Source: Bryopsis sp. KO-2023 (Eukaryota; Chlorophyta; Ulvophyceae; Bryopsidales; Bryopsidaceae). From it: a stretch of DNA of 64,000 nt. The stretch is taken from NCBI GenBank assembly GCA_030272585.1, contig BSYQ01000005.1:4495501-4559500 (forward strand), written 5' to 3'. The notes beneath the pieces were generated by a model that searched no databases, was not told where the DNA came from, and saw only the letters and a program-made list of their open reading frames with translations. Positions 1 through 12,589 of this stretch are shown piece after piece (within the stretch, counting starts at the first letter, position 1; each line of letters opens with the position of its first letter). A program made the position numbers and the translations under genes.

Positions 1-2728
1 TTGATTTGGGAAAAAAAGAAAAAGGTCTACGAAAATCATGTTGGGAGTTTTTTTGTTTTACGATGTTTAGAGAAGGTTTTGGGAGGGGTGGGGAAGAGGA
101 GCTGCATTAGTCAAATAGGGCTGTAAACTGAAAACGAAGGTCAAATGCATTGCATCGATATGTCTTCCATCACATAAATGAAAGCTGGAAGCCTGCCCTT
201 CCAACTCAAAAGGTTCCTATTCATTGTTTATTAAGTTTGTATCGTCTGGGTTTCCATAGATTCGATGAAGTTGTATCCATGTCTGTCAACCAAACATGGA
301 AGGAAGAAAAGTGCATTCATTACTGAGTTAAAAAATGTTCCACAAGGAGCATGAGCAGGCTTTTTTCTGATTGAATGTGAATGATAACTTTAATAAACGC
401 AACACACTACTGGCATGTCGAACCCCTTCGATTTGGCTTCCCCCATCTTTAGCCACTCTTGTGGAGTCCAACTGGCTCATTGATTGAGACTTGAAACAGA
501 CCCCAAATGTACAGCCATAGCGGCCTGCTCAAGTGTAAACCGATTCCTGATTCCTGATTCCAACTGGCAGGGAAGCACTACCCTTGGTTGAGGTTGCTGA
601 AAAAAAACAATCCCCAAAATGCTGAAACCAGGAAAAGAAATCGGAAGAAAATCAGAAGCGGTTCCGCAAATGAAACGATCAGGGAGCAGACATGTTTTTG
701 GGATGCGAAAATGAGCCTTTCTTCTTCCTCAGCGCTGTCATTTCGAATTCATTATTAATACAACTTGGGAGTACCCAGAGAAAAAATAATAATAAAAAAA
801 AAGAATTTCTTTTTTTTTGTTTGCAAACCCCTCCCTTGTAGTTTGGTAAAACCTTGGTTCTCTGTTGATGGAAATAAATTATTTCTTATTATAAATTATT
901 TCTTATTATAAATTATTTCACTCTTTTGAGGAAGACTTTTCGGCGCTTCTTGAAGTTATCCACCACATGCAAGAACAGGAATCCTCTTCATTAAAATTTC
1001 CATTTCTTCACCACATTCATAAAAAAGATTTTCTTGGAGCCCCAACAAATCCCCCTTTCTTTTTTTTGATTTTTTTTTTCTTTTCGCTCGTGTCGTCTTC
1101 TTTTTTTTTTCCACAGAGAAATGGAGTCGATACAAGCAGCAGAGAAAAACCAAACAGAACAAATAAAAAGGACTCATAATTCCCCACAGATATGTATATT
1201 TTTCTACCTCCCTTTCTTTTTTTTTCCCATTCAAGATATTACATCTCACCCACAAAATCAATGCTGAACAGAAACGCTGGTGTACACACAAACAAAAAAA
1301 AAGGTTGATAGATTGCAGGAAACAAAAAGGGAATAAAAAAAAAAAAAATCAGAAAAAAAATAATCCAATAAAGAGAGAAGAGAAACATCGGATTTCCCAA
1401 CCCCTTTCCTCTCCAACCCCCGCCCACCCACCCTTCTTTTTTGCCCCCTTTCCCCCCCCCAAAAGACCTCGTGTATTTTCTTCCCACCCTCCCAAACAAG
1501 AAAACCCAGGTTTCCAAACTTGAACAAGACCCATCGTATTTTTTCTTCCTTTTTTTTTTTTTTTTACAGACTGAGGATTCTTTTTTCTCTCTCTTTTTTT
1601 TCAATTTTACATTCTGGCAACAAAGAGAGGATCATTTCTTTTTTTTTTTTTTTTTTGGCCCTCCATTCACCGACACGGGTTGGGCCATAAAATGGGGAAA
1701 AAAAAGAAAGAAAAGAAAAATACAGACCCTCACATATTCTTTATCATATCGTCTCATCCAAAAAAAAAAACCTCAGGAAAAAAAAACACGGAAACTACTA
1801 AACCTTCTTGAGCATTGTTATGAACACAAACCATTTCTTTTTTTTGTTTGATCAACCCCTCATACATGAATCTGGGCTTCCCTGCGCAAAAAAATTAAAA
1901 ATAAAACAAAGATTGCCGATCTTTTTTTTTATCGTCTCTTTTTTTCTTTTTACACTCTTCCTCTCCCCTCAATTTCTTTTTTTTTCCAAAACACCCCCAA
2001 ACCCTTCATCCATATTTCAAATTTCTCTTATCACTTGGATCACACATGTATGAACACATAATCCCCCACCCCCCAAAAAAAACAAAAAAAACACCCAACA
2101 AAAGAAGAAGAAAAATATATATAGATAGATAGATATCAAGGAGAACAGGAACAAAAAAAAAAGCCACAAACATAAACAGATGCATACACAAGAGAGTAAG
2201 CCCATCAGAAAAAGAACTAAAATATTGAAGATATATACCCCGTACGCGAAAAAAAAAAAAAGCAACCAGAAAAGCAATGAGGGCTGATATTCTCTTTTTT
2301 TTTTCTTCAACCCGCCCTCCCCCATCCCAATTAATGGGTTGCTGGGCTTTAGGACAAAAGCAGTCTTGGCCTGAAAAAACCCCGAAAACAACAAAAAACA
2401 AAAAAAAACTTCTGTATAGTTGAAATGATAGCAAGATTTCTTTTTCTACATCTTTTTTCAATTTTTTTGGTTATATCCACTCGATGTTTTTTTGATTTTT
2501 TGATTTTCTGTTATGTATTTCCTTTCTTTTTGCTGGATAATGCAGTCTTCTTTTTTTTTGAAAAAAAAAATCAGAAACGCACGCATGCATTTTTAGCAAG
2601 AGTGCTTATTTCTTTTTTCTTTTTTTTTTCTTCTTTCGTCGGTTTAAGTTCCGTACATTTATGTTCTTTCCTTTTTTTTTTCTTTTCCCTCCCCTCTTTT
2701 TAATCCTCTTGATGAATTTTTTTTTGGT
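1..2728. other. Non-genic low-complexity region
   Basis: No coding frame here looks like protein. The stretch from about 780 to 2700 is dominated by T, C and A homopolymers, which create short hydrophobic or lysine-rich frames. A small direct repeat of an AAATTATTTCTTATTAT-like unit lies near 875-920. It is the region beyond the 3' end of the minus-strand MO25 gene and probably holds its 3' UTR. Confidence 0.6.
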
Positions 2729-5700
2729 TCAGGGATCCGCATCAATGAGCGAGATCTCCTTTACAATGAAATTTTTTTCATCTTGGAATTGTTCATCATC
2801 TTCAGCTGCAGTTAAAAAAAAATTTCAATAGTCAGTCATACATCCCTTAAGTTAATACACATATATGAACAAAAATTCGCACATGTTCAGAAAACCTATC
2901 AGAAAACGTATGCATAAATAATATCAGGAACTATTCAGGTGAGCTCATAGATCCAAAACTAATTTAAAAAATAAATCAACATCTATTCATGGATTTCAAA
3001 AACATGCATAACTGCATCTGAAAATATCTTTTAAATAAAGATCAACATTTGCATGTCAGTGTCACAAGAAAAATAAATCAAATCAAATCCCCCACCTTCC
3101 AATTTCCTTTCCTTTTTTTTTTCCTTTTTTTTTAAAAAAGGTATGAGCTTCCCCCCAAAAAAAAAAGAAAACACTTTTTAATACAGTGAAAATAGGTTTA
3201 GACTAAATTAAGAAACAATAACCAAAAAAATTCGAACGAAAAAGAATCTATATCCTATATATTCAATTTAAATAAATGCCCTCACCTCTGTCCGTATGGA
3301 AATTCTCCAAGTACTTCAACAGTTTATCCTTGTTATTCTTCAATATATCTTTAACTGCAGGAGGTTTGCTGGGATTTGCAACAAAGACCTACATTTTTTA
3401 TAAAACAAAAATTTTAAAAAATATATTCAAAAAAATTAAATAAAAAAAAAATAATAATAAAATATTTAACCACTATTATTTATATTTAATCAACTTATTC
3501 CCCCCCCCCCTCTCTCTCAAAATACCTCTAAAAATCAAACGCAAAATGCAGGAGAGATGTATCTTTCCCAAATCACGATAATACCAATACCAGCAGCAGC
3601 AGCAGCAATTTTCTGACATGACTATTGGCAATCCAGAAGCTGTCATTTGGCCATTGGATGCAACATAATTTTTCAAATATGATGTTCAATAGACAATTCT
3701 TTAATCATCGACTTTACTCTGGGAGCTCGACGAAAGAAAAGAAAAAAAAAGGTATAAAGAAAAAACTCTCTCATCCCAACCCATTCACAGTTGATATATC
3801 ATCCATTTTTAATTTTTTCTTAAAAAGATCCCAACCCATTCACAGTTGATTTATCATCCATTTCTATTTTTTTCTGCCTTCATAATAATTCTTCGGGCCG
3901 AATTTACCTTGAAAACGTGGAAGGCCTCATACTGAATGCTTTCGTATTGATCCCTCAGAAGGTTCATCATCAGAATCAAATTATGCACATCAGCAACGTA
4001 TTTGACCATCACTCTCACATTAGCTGGCTCCATCAGCAATTCACCAAGAAGCTGGAATTTCAAAAAAGATCGAATAAACAAAGGAAAGACAATGCAAAAG
4101 AATTTCATAACACTGAAATGTTCATTTACTATGATTTAAAAAACAAAAACAAAAAAAACCCTGCAATAAACACAGGGCATTTCCTTTCTTTCAGTCTTTA
4201 AAAAAAAAAAAATTGACCGAGCACATTCAGAGTTTGTTAATTTTTCATTGCTCTTGACTTTCAAGTGTTTGAAATAATCTGCATAAGAATACCCCACATT
4301 CGGAAAAAAAAAAAAAAATGGGGGGGGGGGGGTATTCTCAGGAGAGAACAAGAATCCATGATAATTCAAATTAATTCTACCTTCAAAAGCTGCCTCCTTG
4401 TGAAAAAATTTTCTGATTTCAGCAGCTTCTTGTAGTGAAAAAAGAAATCATCGAATTTCGCTTCGAGAAACTCTGCAACAAGCTCCTTGTGGCGAATGAT
4501 CAAATCCTTAAGGGGAAACACATGTGGAATTTTTTAGAAATGGGCTAAGAAATAATTCAAGTATGTTGAGTTTTAAGCTTTTCCTGCGTCAATGCTCAGT
4601 TTCCCAAGTTTTTTTCACACTTTTATTTTGATTTTATTTTAACAGGAGGTAATTAATGCCATATGAACAAGTGTGAATACAGGTATACGAGAGAAAAAAA
4701 TATATCAGTATTAATGTTATTTTCCCCAACCCCTCCGAATTTATGATGCAAGCAAAGAAAGGCAAATGAATCCTCTATACAAAAAAGCGAGGACCCCCCC
4801 CCCCAAAAAAAAAAAAAAACACCCAATGAAACGCTCAAAACAAACCTTTTCTTACACTACAAAACCTGAACAGCCCCAAAACAAAGCAACACAATCGAGC
4901 CTTCAGAGATTCTGTCGCATATTGTTTATCAGCAAAAACACAGTGCCTGACTTCCATTGCGTTTTTACCTTGAAAGTTGCGAAAGCATCCGCTGCGATCT
5001 CAAATTTCCTTTCTTCAATTTCCTCAAAGAAACGAAGGAACATGGGACTGTCAAGCACCAGCCTGTGCAGTAAAAAGCACACACACACCCTTTTTCACTT
5101 CACAGAAAGAAATATACAATACATATATTATTATTATTATTACCCCCACCTGTACGTCAAGAGGAAAATAAAATTAAAAAAAAATCCAAAAACATAGTTT
5201 GAATTCCAATCGATGTTTCTTTTTTCATTTTTAGAATTTCTTTTTGCACATGAAGGAAGGGTCGAAACATGGTGGATGTTTTTTTTTGCTTTTTTTTTAC
5301 CTTGCCAATTCCTCGTGCCTTATGCAATCCCTCAACATGCTTCCACAATTCAAGCCCATGTGAGGATCTTCTGTGTGCTGATATCTATTTTCAACATTAG
5401 GCCACATCGACAAAACAAAAGCACAAACAAAAATTATTTTTGTTTTGACAATCAGAACAATGGGCAATTCCTGCATTGCAAAACATTCTCTTCACATATA
5501 TTCTTGACAGAATTTTTCAGCTTTTTTCTTTTTTTTTTTTCCCTGTTTTCGACATCTTCCAAGCATACACTCTGAACAGAGATCCTTCATTGATTTTTTT
5601 GTGTGGCCAAATTGCACCCTCTCTCGAGTTTCCACAACCAGTTTCAAAAACCAAAAAAACTCAACAATACGGCAAAAAAAACCCTCAAAAAACAGGAAAA

Positions 5701-6612
5701 AAAAACTTTTCAGGTTTATTCTCCCCCAGGGACACACCCGTTGAACAGCATTTCCAGAATTGCGGGGTGTTCTTTTATGTAATTTGCCATGGGCGCCGAA
5801 TCGTTTTCGTCTTTGATGCGCAGCAGAGCTCCGAAAACCTGAGCAGCATCTTTTCGGGATTCGAATTCCAGAGCACCCAAATGCATGCAAATGCTCAAAA
5901 ACAAGCCTCCATTGGCAGCTGCCGTGGCCACGTTCAGAACGGTGTCTTTCTGCAGCGAATGCTCCTCGTCGCCGAACAGGTGAACCTGTAAATAAACAAC
6001 CCCTGTTTCCAGAAGGGCAAAGAAATCGAACTCACATTTTCTTTTCTTTTTGGTGCTTTTTTTTTTTTTCTTCTTTTTTTTTTTTTTTGTGGGGGGGGGA
6101 GGGCTGGATGGTGTTTTGCTGGCACTTTTTGTCCTTTTCTTTCTTGGCTTATTTTTCCCGTTGCAGAGGCTTTCCTGGCGTGAGTTTCGATTTTGTTGGT
6201 TTTTTGGTTATGCATGATTTTGTTTCCGTTCCTTTCTTTTTTTTCTTTTCTTTCACTACAGGTTGCTGGCAATCCAGTTTTACTAAACCTTTAAAAGGTT
6301 TAGTACAACTTCTGGCATCGCACAGGAACAAAAAAAAGGTTCAACAACGCGAAGGGAAAAAACGCCAGGAACGCCGAGGAACGCGCTCCGGACTCCGTAC
6401 AGAAGCAGAATGGCATTCACGGGAAACGAGCTATTTTTCTTTCCTTGTGATTTTACCTTCATTTGTTCCAAATACCTCCCCACATCCTCCAGAGCCTTTT
6501 CTTTCGTCCGTTCTTTGGGCTCGGAGAGGTGAGATATCGCCGAGATGATTTTCGCCACCAACTCCGTTGGTGTTTTCAGCTTGGCCTTGCCAAACCGAAG
6601 GTGCATCGGCAT
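2729..6612 (-). CDS. MO25: MO25 (CAB39-like) scaffold protein, eight exons
   Basis: MO25 proteins are armadillo-like helical scaffolds. In animals they bind STRAD and activate LKB1 and other STE20-type kinases; plants and fungi use them in cell polarity and division signalling. Coding exons on the minus strand are 6457-6612, 5736-5985, 5301-5367, 4969-5062, 4381-4506, 3908-4051, 3286-3388 and 2729-2805. All introns read GT-AG and the sum is 1017 nt, giving 338 residues, the usual family length. Diagnostic segments are the start [28 protein letters not shown] in exon 3, AADAFATFK in exon 4, [15 protein letters not shown] and YEAFHVFK in exon 6, VFVANPSKP in exon 7 and [11 protein letters not shown] near the end. 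The start at 6612 was chosen because it matches the conserved MPxxFGK opening. The function in this organism is inferred from the family. Confidence 0.95.
3773..3875. repeat. Short direct duplication inside an MO25 intron
   Basis: A unit of about 50 bp containing CCCAACCCATTCACAGTTGA and a T-rich tail occurs twice in tandem, near 3776 and 3830. It lies in the intron between exons 6 and 7 of MO25 and has no visible coding effect. Confidence 0.7.
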
Positions 6613-8428
6613 GACGGTCGCCTCCCTCACAAACGTCCTCAATCTAACGGGTAAAAGCGTCAAGTGCAAACGGATTGAGCTGGCCGGGGCCTTTACCCCT
6701 CCACCGCGTTGAAACGAAATTTTGAAGGGTCTGTCGAATAGGAGATTCCGCACGTGCGAGGAACGGAATCGAACTGCAAGCGGGACACCTTGTTCTGGCC
6801 CCACTGTCGAACAGGACGCTTCGGCACGGGTGGAGCGCTTACGGTATCAACCTGTCCACGCACTTCCAACTCGTGGGTACGTCAACAGGACGACGCCGAG
6901 CGGTGCGAGAATGGACCGAGGCCGGGATTCGAACACCGCCAACGAAACGTCACACCAACGCGCCACGACGTCGCTCGAAAAGGAGACCGGGCGCTTATGA
7001 GTGTTTCGAGGCCTGGCTCGCTGTCAAGCAACACAAACGGTGTCCAGTGTCCAACCACAAGTTGGAAACATTACCATTACGATGCATCAATTGGCGAGGA
7101 AAACAAAGGTTTCGAGTCCGACCCGAAACCACAGGCTTCGATCACTTGGCTTTGGCCTTTTCTTCGGAAGGCCCATTTGCGTTCGACACACCAGCTCAGT
7201 CAGCGCACGTAATGTATTGTGGGTGTGAGCGCCCCGTGATGCGGCGGATTGTGTTGAAACGCTCGAACGAGCGTTTTCGAACCGACCCGCGTCTGGAAGA
7301 AACAGGGAAGCATCTGTTGGCTCGCCCCCTAATCCACTCTGGTGGGTCTACCCATTTCACAAACGGGAGTGCAACAGGATGTGCCGTCCAGCAGCACCCA
7401 TCTATCTCGCGTTGCTACGCTGAGGGAGAGTGCAAGGGCTGTGTGGATTGAAAGGGTATCAAAAGACAACAACCGCGTTTGCGTCTTCGCAGGGTGAATT
7501 TCTCTAGGGAAACGACTACGCCCTTCACGCATTTCTTGGGCGCACTTCGACCCCTCTCCAAGTTTCACAAGGCAAGAAGGTACACTACTACAGTCTAAAA
7601 AGCTTGCACACCATTCCAGTGCCAACACGTACAGTTCTGGGATGAAGAGTCCTGGCAGTGAACCTCTGGACTCAAAACGAATGTCCAAACTGTGATTAGA
7701 TCAGCAGATGTTCTGGTGTTAAAACACCAGAGTTGCTGTGGACTTAACCACACCCAGTTGCCAAGTCTCTGTGATTGCACAGTTCAGATGGGGGTGCAAG
7801 ACAAATCTGAAAAAAGTGCGACAATGCAAACCATGGAGAGAACTAGAGCTACACATGACAGACAATCCAACGAGGTATGCCTTACACAGTTGAAAATATA
7901 CATTAATCCCAAATTAATCCAGTTTGACACACAATTACACTCTCCCCTATTTTCCACCACGAGGAAAGGATGAAACCCTGAATGCTTTTTCTGATCATCG
8001 TTCTTCAAGAAATAGAATTACCGGTGCTCCTGAGATGAGTGTTTTTTTTGTTTTTTTTCATTTCGTCAAAGTCATATCATCCCACATCACCATATCGAAA
8101 ATATATTTTGTGTACAAATGATCCCCCATTGTATAAAAAAACGATATGCCGTCCCCCCCCCCAACCCCACGCTTTTTCTGTTTTTATATCAAAAAAAAAA
8201 AAATAACTTCTTTCTGCTCACAGTCATTCTTCAAATTTCCAACGAAAAAGAAATTAGCATCCTTCCCCTACAGCCCACTTCGATTCCTCCAATGTCAAAT
8301 TGTAGCTACGCTAACATGTCAAGCAAGCCTGGTTGCTACATCCCATCAGCTGGGAGTTGCAGCCCAGGAAACTCACCTCAGCCATCTATAAACCCGAAAT
8401 ACTTCAACCCTCTTTTTTCCATCCCACT
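6613..8428. other. GC-rich spacer upstream of MO25 with tRNA-like fragments
   Basis: This holds the presumed MO25 promoter and the 3' flank of NAR2. From about 6,600 to 7,550 base composition is clearly richer in G and C than neighbouring introns. Several overlapping open frames on both strands exist only because stops are rare there; none resembles a known protein. Two tRNA-like promoter fragments are visible. No CAAT or TATA element was assigned. Confidence 0.5.
6918..6978 (-). repeat. tRNA-derived SINE-like fragment (A and B box)
   Basis: Read on the minus strand, TGGCGCGTTGGT resembles an RNA polymerase III A box. It is followed about 30 nt later by GTTCGAATCCC, a good B box. The T-stem does not pair well and no acceptor stem is found, so this is not a functional tRNA. 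A SINE head or tRNA pseudogene fits better. A second B-box-like string, AGTTCGATTCC on the minus strand, lies near 6768. Confidence 0.35.
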
Positions 8429-9537
8429 TCATTTGTTCTTCTTCAAGATTTGCTCGAAGGCGAAGAACCCGAACAACATGGCTAAGGATACTCCAGACAT
8501 GATGATAACAGCCACATACAACCCTGTGGGCCTGCTTTCACGCACGGTGGTGAAAATATGGAGCTCTTGACTTGTGGTGGCATCCAAAGCTTTCTGGGCG
8601 TCCCCTTCGGCGCCGATAGCCGAAATAACGTCCTCCTCTTTCGCCAGCTGTATCAGTCCGCCGGTGGTGTCCAGCCCACAGTAAGCAGTGTCATCCTTGC
8701 CGTCCACGTCACACTCCAGAAAAGCGGTAAAATACCACTGGGCCCTGGGCGTGTCCGATGGAATCTTGTAGGACTCAGTGATAGTACCTCCACTGACGGA
8801 AGCGAGGTCCAGTTTTTTGATGACCTTGTTCTTACAACGCTTATCGTCCTGTGAGTAAACGAAACGTGGTTAGGTGTGCTCTGCCAAAGTAAAGCAACTC
8901 GTTCCTGGGGTTCGACGGCAGCGTGCGCGGCCTGCAAGCAGTCCGTTCGACAGGGAAACCATGACTTACGTTGATAGTGTCCTTGATTTTCCTCCACTTT
9001 CTTTTGGAAGTCCATGGCGTAGCGAAGCACAGCTTCACCGTCAAACTCGTTGGAGGCAACAAAACCAAGTCTCCCGCCTTCTTCATGTACTTGTCGGCCA
9101 AGTTTTTGGGTGGCGTCAGAGTGAGAATAAGTTCGGAGTCGTCGTCGCTTGTGAACTTAGGATCCTGACACGCAGTATCCTCGAGCGTGCAAGGTTTTCC
9201 CTCGTTGTACTCAACTGGACTTTCGTTGGACGAGTCCTTGAAGGACAGTGTCATCCCCATGTCGACAACATGTTTCCCGGCGACAAGCTCGCTGTATTCT
9301 GCACACGAGCGAAAACCTCACTTTGTGAGCATTTCTCACCACAGTTGCTGTTCACATAGCTAGCCTCAAAAACTGTCAACTCATGCATGGAAAATGCGCT
9401 TATCCGCCACGAGAAACCAACCCTTCACTGGTAAGAAAACTGATGCGGCGTTCCGCAGAGATGCACTTACTGACGTCGACTCCTTGAGAGCAGACGACCA
9501 GCGTCGCGAGGAGCAAACAAGCTGCCTGGATAGTCAT
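8429..9537 (-). CDS. NAR2: High-affinity nitrate transporter accessory protein NAR2/NRT3, three exons
   Basis: NAR2 (NRT3) is a small membrane-anchored partner that NRT2 transporters need for high-affinity nitrate uptake at the plasma membrane. Exons are 9471-9537, 8970-9298 and 8429-8848, all GT-AG with consistent phase, giving about 271 residues. The first exon encodes a signal peptide (MTIQAACLLLATLVVC, then SQG). The middle exon carries the family-like stretch VKLCFATPW followed by KRKWRKIKD, and the third begins DDKRCKNKVIKKLD. A single C-terminal membrane segment (YVAVIIMSGVSLAMLFGFFAF) is followed by a lysine-rich tail, as in plant NAR2. The start at 9537 was preferred over an upstream in-frame Met because it places the signal peptide at the N-terminus. 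No NRT2 gene is in the window. Confidence 0.88.
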
Positions 9538-11767
9538 GCTCACGAGCTCAGCAAATCGCGAAGACGCAAGCGTATGTGCAGTGGGGTTACCTCCAGCGGG
9601 ACGCGACGACTGAACAGGAGATCTGAATTGGAGCTGCTGAAGAAGGCAGCGGAGAGCGCTCTTCACTTACGAAAAGTCAGACCACTTGCTCCAGGCCTCC
9701 ACAACTGAAGCGTTCAATCATCAAACCTGCTCTTTCGACATGTGCCCTTTGTCGCATGACACACGGGTTGAGCACCCCACCAGGGCTACCTCCGTTGGAA
9801 CGATTCGAACCACAATTGAATCGACACCACATTGAAGGCTGCCCGTTCCCTGTTTTCAGGCATCGGATCGTTTTTCGTTTTGGCTTCTACTGGTGACCTG
9901 AAGGCGGTCGCCAACGACGGGACGCAACACAGATTTTTTTTCTTCTCGTGGTTGGGTTAGCAAGAACGAGGACGCATCGATTACCAATTATGCGAATATG
10001 GTGACAAGAAGCAGCTGAGGTCAAGGAGCTCCCTCGAGGGTGGCTTTGCTTCTTGGCGATTCTCCCCCAAAATGTAATTTATGTTTGTTTGTTTGCTTCT
10101 TGGACACTCTTTTTCCCTCAAGACGACTTGATGAAGTTCTGAAGTGGCGCTTGTGGTTCCCCAAATCAAGACGCCAGACTGTCATAATGCTTTGTTCAAC
10201 TGTGAAAGGCAAGAGCAGCGTCGTTCAGACGATGTCCTGAGTTTTCCTGCCTTAATTCTCGAGCCATCCACACAAATGGGTGTGGCGTTACGACTCGGAT
10301 TTCATTCATGAGGTGGGTTTTATTCAATGTTTTTTCTTCGAAGTTTGTTAATGTCCCGCTGTCTTAATTCACCAGTGACCACGGGAAAGGCTCACGAGCG
10401 ACTCAACCAGGGGGGGTTCAGGTCATCTGGTGCCTATTTATGGATCCTGCTGGAGGGAAATGGCCTTCAGCAAGAGAAGATGATTGGGCACTCAATGATT
10501 CAGGGAGAAAAAACATAACATAGCATCCTGGCAGAAAGGAATGTTTCAGCTGCAGAGTGTGGGTCAGACAAATGCCTCGTTTTTATTTCACGACATCAAG
10601 TTCAAACATCTAATTTGTATCATCACCCCCACACATCTGCACAGGGAAAACAACGCAATTCAGTGGAAAAAAATAATACAGAAACCCCCAGCCCCCCAGT
10701 GGAATAGCAACTCTCAGCGCTTCTTGGAGAATTGGAGGAAACACACGGACCCAACGCCCATTCAAGCCAACATGTTATCATCCTTGAGATGCCATCACTA
10801 ACCACAGGGCTGGTTTTGAACACCCTTGCCTTGGATAAAACAATAACAGATTTTTATCCCCAGAAAAACAAAACTAGAAACAGGTTAAGACCCTCAGAGA
10901 ACCTTGAGACATCATTTGTATCAGGCTGCACTTCCTATGCTTTGGAAATCATCACAGGGTTCCCCCCTGGCTTTCCCTCCCTATATCTATCTGGGGCTTC
11001 CCTCTGGGGCTTCCCTCTCTTTCCTGCAGTTGTACCTGTCTGAAATTTCTACCAACCTCCGAGTATGTTTCCTCTTTTTTCGGCACCGTCCCTCACTATG
11101 AAAATTGTGAGGGGCGGCTTCCTAAAGGGATGACTATCTCAGCCCCCACTGGACAGTGATCCACCTTAGATCGAAGGTGGCCCTGTGGCGGGGGGCTGTA
11201 CTGAAGCCATCATTGCATGCTGCACACAGCGCTCCAAACACCCTCGACAATAGACTTGAAAAGACGTAAGGTCGGAGCGAAAAAGAGCGGACAACCATGA
11301 GTCGGTCTCTAGAGGTATGGGGCGACAATGACGCAGGTTCCGTCTAACGAATCGTAAACGGGTCTGAAACACGAGCGCCCATCGATGATTTTGCACGAGG
11401 CTGGGACCGAGAAGCCGAGTGTCGCCAGTCAGTCAGGGGTAGCCCAGTGCTGTCCAAACAAAAAAGAAAAACGATGGCCTGGCTCAGGAGTCGAACCCGA
11501 CGCCAGACGAAAACAGCCGCCATACCAGAAACTGCTGGGGAAAAAAAACATACTTCATGTTGGGACGGAGAAAATAGTTCTTTGAGAAAATGAGGGTGTC
11601 CAACCGGTATTTGTACTCGGTTGAAGAAATCTCGACGGCATCAATCAAGGTTTTTTTGATGGGCTTAGTCGGCAATTACATACACGAAAGGACACTCTTT
11701 CAGGTCACTTTACTTTTGCGGGTTTTCTGCGTGTTCGTGTTTTTTTTGTCCCGGTTGAGCCAACAGC
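9538..11767. other. Intergenic region between divergent NAR2 and the small glycine-rich gene
   Basis: No convincing gene is seen in 2.2 kb. The sequence is less homopolymer-rich than most spacers here. It must hold the NAR2 promoter on one side and the promoter of the gene starting at 11768 on the other. B-box-like strings on the minus strand occur near 9800 and 11490. No transcription-factor site could be named with confidence. Confidence 0.5.
11470..11545 (-). repeat. tRNA-like SINE fragment with good B box
   Basis: On the minus strand the string TCGGGTTCGACTCCTGA forms a plausible T-arm with a 7-nt loop (one G-T pair) and contains a consensus B box. A weak A-box-like TGGTATGGCGG lies about 30 nt upstream. 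No acceptor stem was found, so a tRNA-derived repeat is likelier than a tRNA gene. Confidence 0.35.
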
Positions 11768-12589
11768 ATGCCTCCCCCAACTCAAGCGAAACCCATGGAG
11801 GGCATGGCGAAAGCCCCCGACCCCCAAGGATGCAAGAAGAAGAAGAAAAAGCAGGCGGACCTGGATGGCAGGAAAGTCGAGTCTGCATACTTCGCCAAAA
11901 CCATCGACGAGGACCGAAATTCCAAAAACGTAAGTGGAAAAACGTTTTACCTCGCACCTCTCTTTCTATCCCTTTGTGAGTTTCTTTGTTGGGTTGAATG
12001 CGGTGCGTGGGAATTGGGGGGGTGACGCTCACGACACGAAAGACGTCATTTCTGTGAGTTTTTTTTGGCGAGTGGGTGATTTCTGGTGGGTTTCTTGCAG
12101 CCTTTTCAGAAATTTGGAGATTCCATCCTTTCTGGGCTGCCCAATGATGCCCAGATGAATTTGAGAAGGGCTGGGAGGTAATCCAAGCTGTTGTTTTGAT
12201 GCATTGTCAGACTTTCTTTTTTATAAAAGCCAAATCAACCTCAAATGGTCCAGCCATTTGAAAAGCAAAGGAGCTGAAAATTCTGACATCGTGTGAAAAG
12301 ATGGAACGGTGGGCTATGGATGCTAGTTTGAGTTTGAAATGGGGTTTATTGCTGAAGCATGGAAAAACAAACACTGAATTAAGATGGAAAAACACTGGAC
12401 CGTGGAGAATAAGTCACTGGACCATTGACAAAAACATTGACCATGGAAAGAAACACTGTTTTGAGTTGGAAATGGTATCCATTGCTGAACCATGGAAAAA
12501 AACACTGTTACAGGGGAATTGGGTCAGCGGTGGGAGGAGTTCGGGATGCTATTGGCGGAGCACTGAGCTCATTCGTGGTGAAAAAGTGA
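11768..12589 (+). CDS. Small lysine-rich, glycine-zipper-like protein, three exons
   Basis: Exons 11768-11929, 12101-12177 and 12514-12589 join in phase to exactly 315 nt, giving 104 residues. Splice sites are standard: GTAAGT after exon 1, TTGCAG and TTACAG acceptors. The N-terminal half is polar, with a run of six lysines (residues about 23-28). The C-terminal third is glycine and alanine rich with spaced glycines (GRGIGSAVGGVRDAIGGAL), which could form an amphipathic or membrane-interacting helix. I do not recognise a family and assign no function. It lies head-to-head with NAR2, 2.2 kb away. The exact phase match across three exons is the main support. Confidence 0.6.

Noticed and set aside
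956..2703. Several open frames of 60-150 codons on both strands
   Set aside because: They consist of Phe/Lys/Pro runs translated from homopolymers and have no domain, start context or splice support.
6722..7451. Overlapping plus-strand frames up to 192 codons in a GC-rich patch
   Set aside because: Frames overlap on both strands, protein composition is unlike any family and tRNA-like boxes lie inside; more likely repeat-derived spacer.
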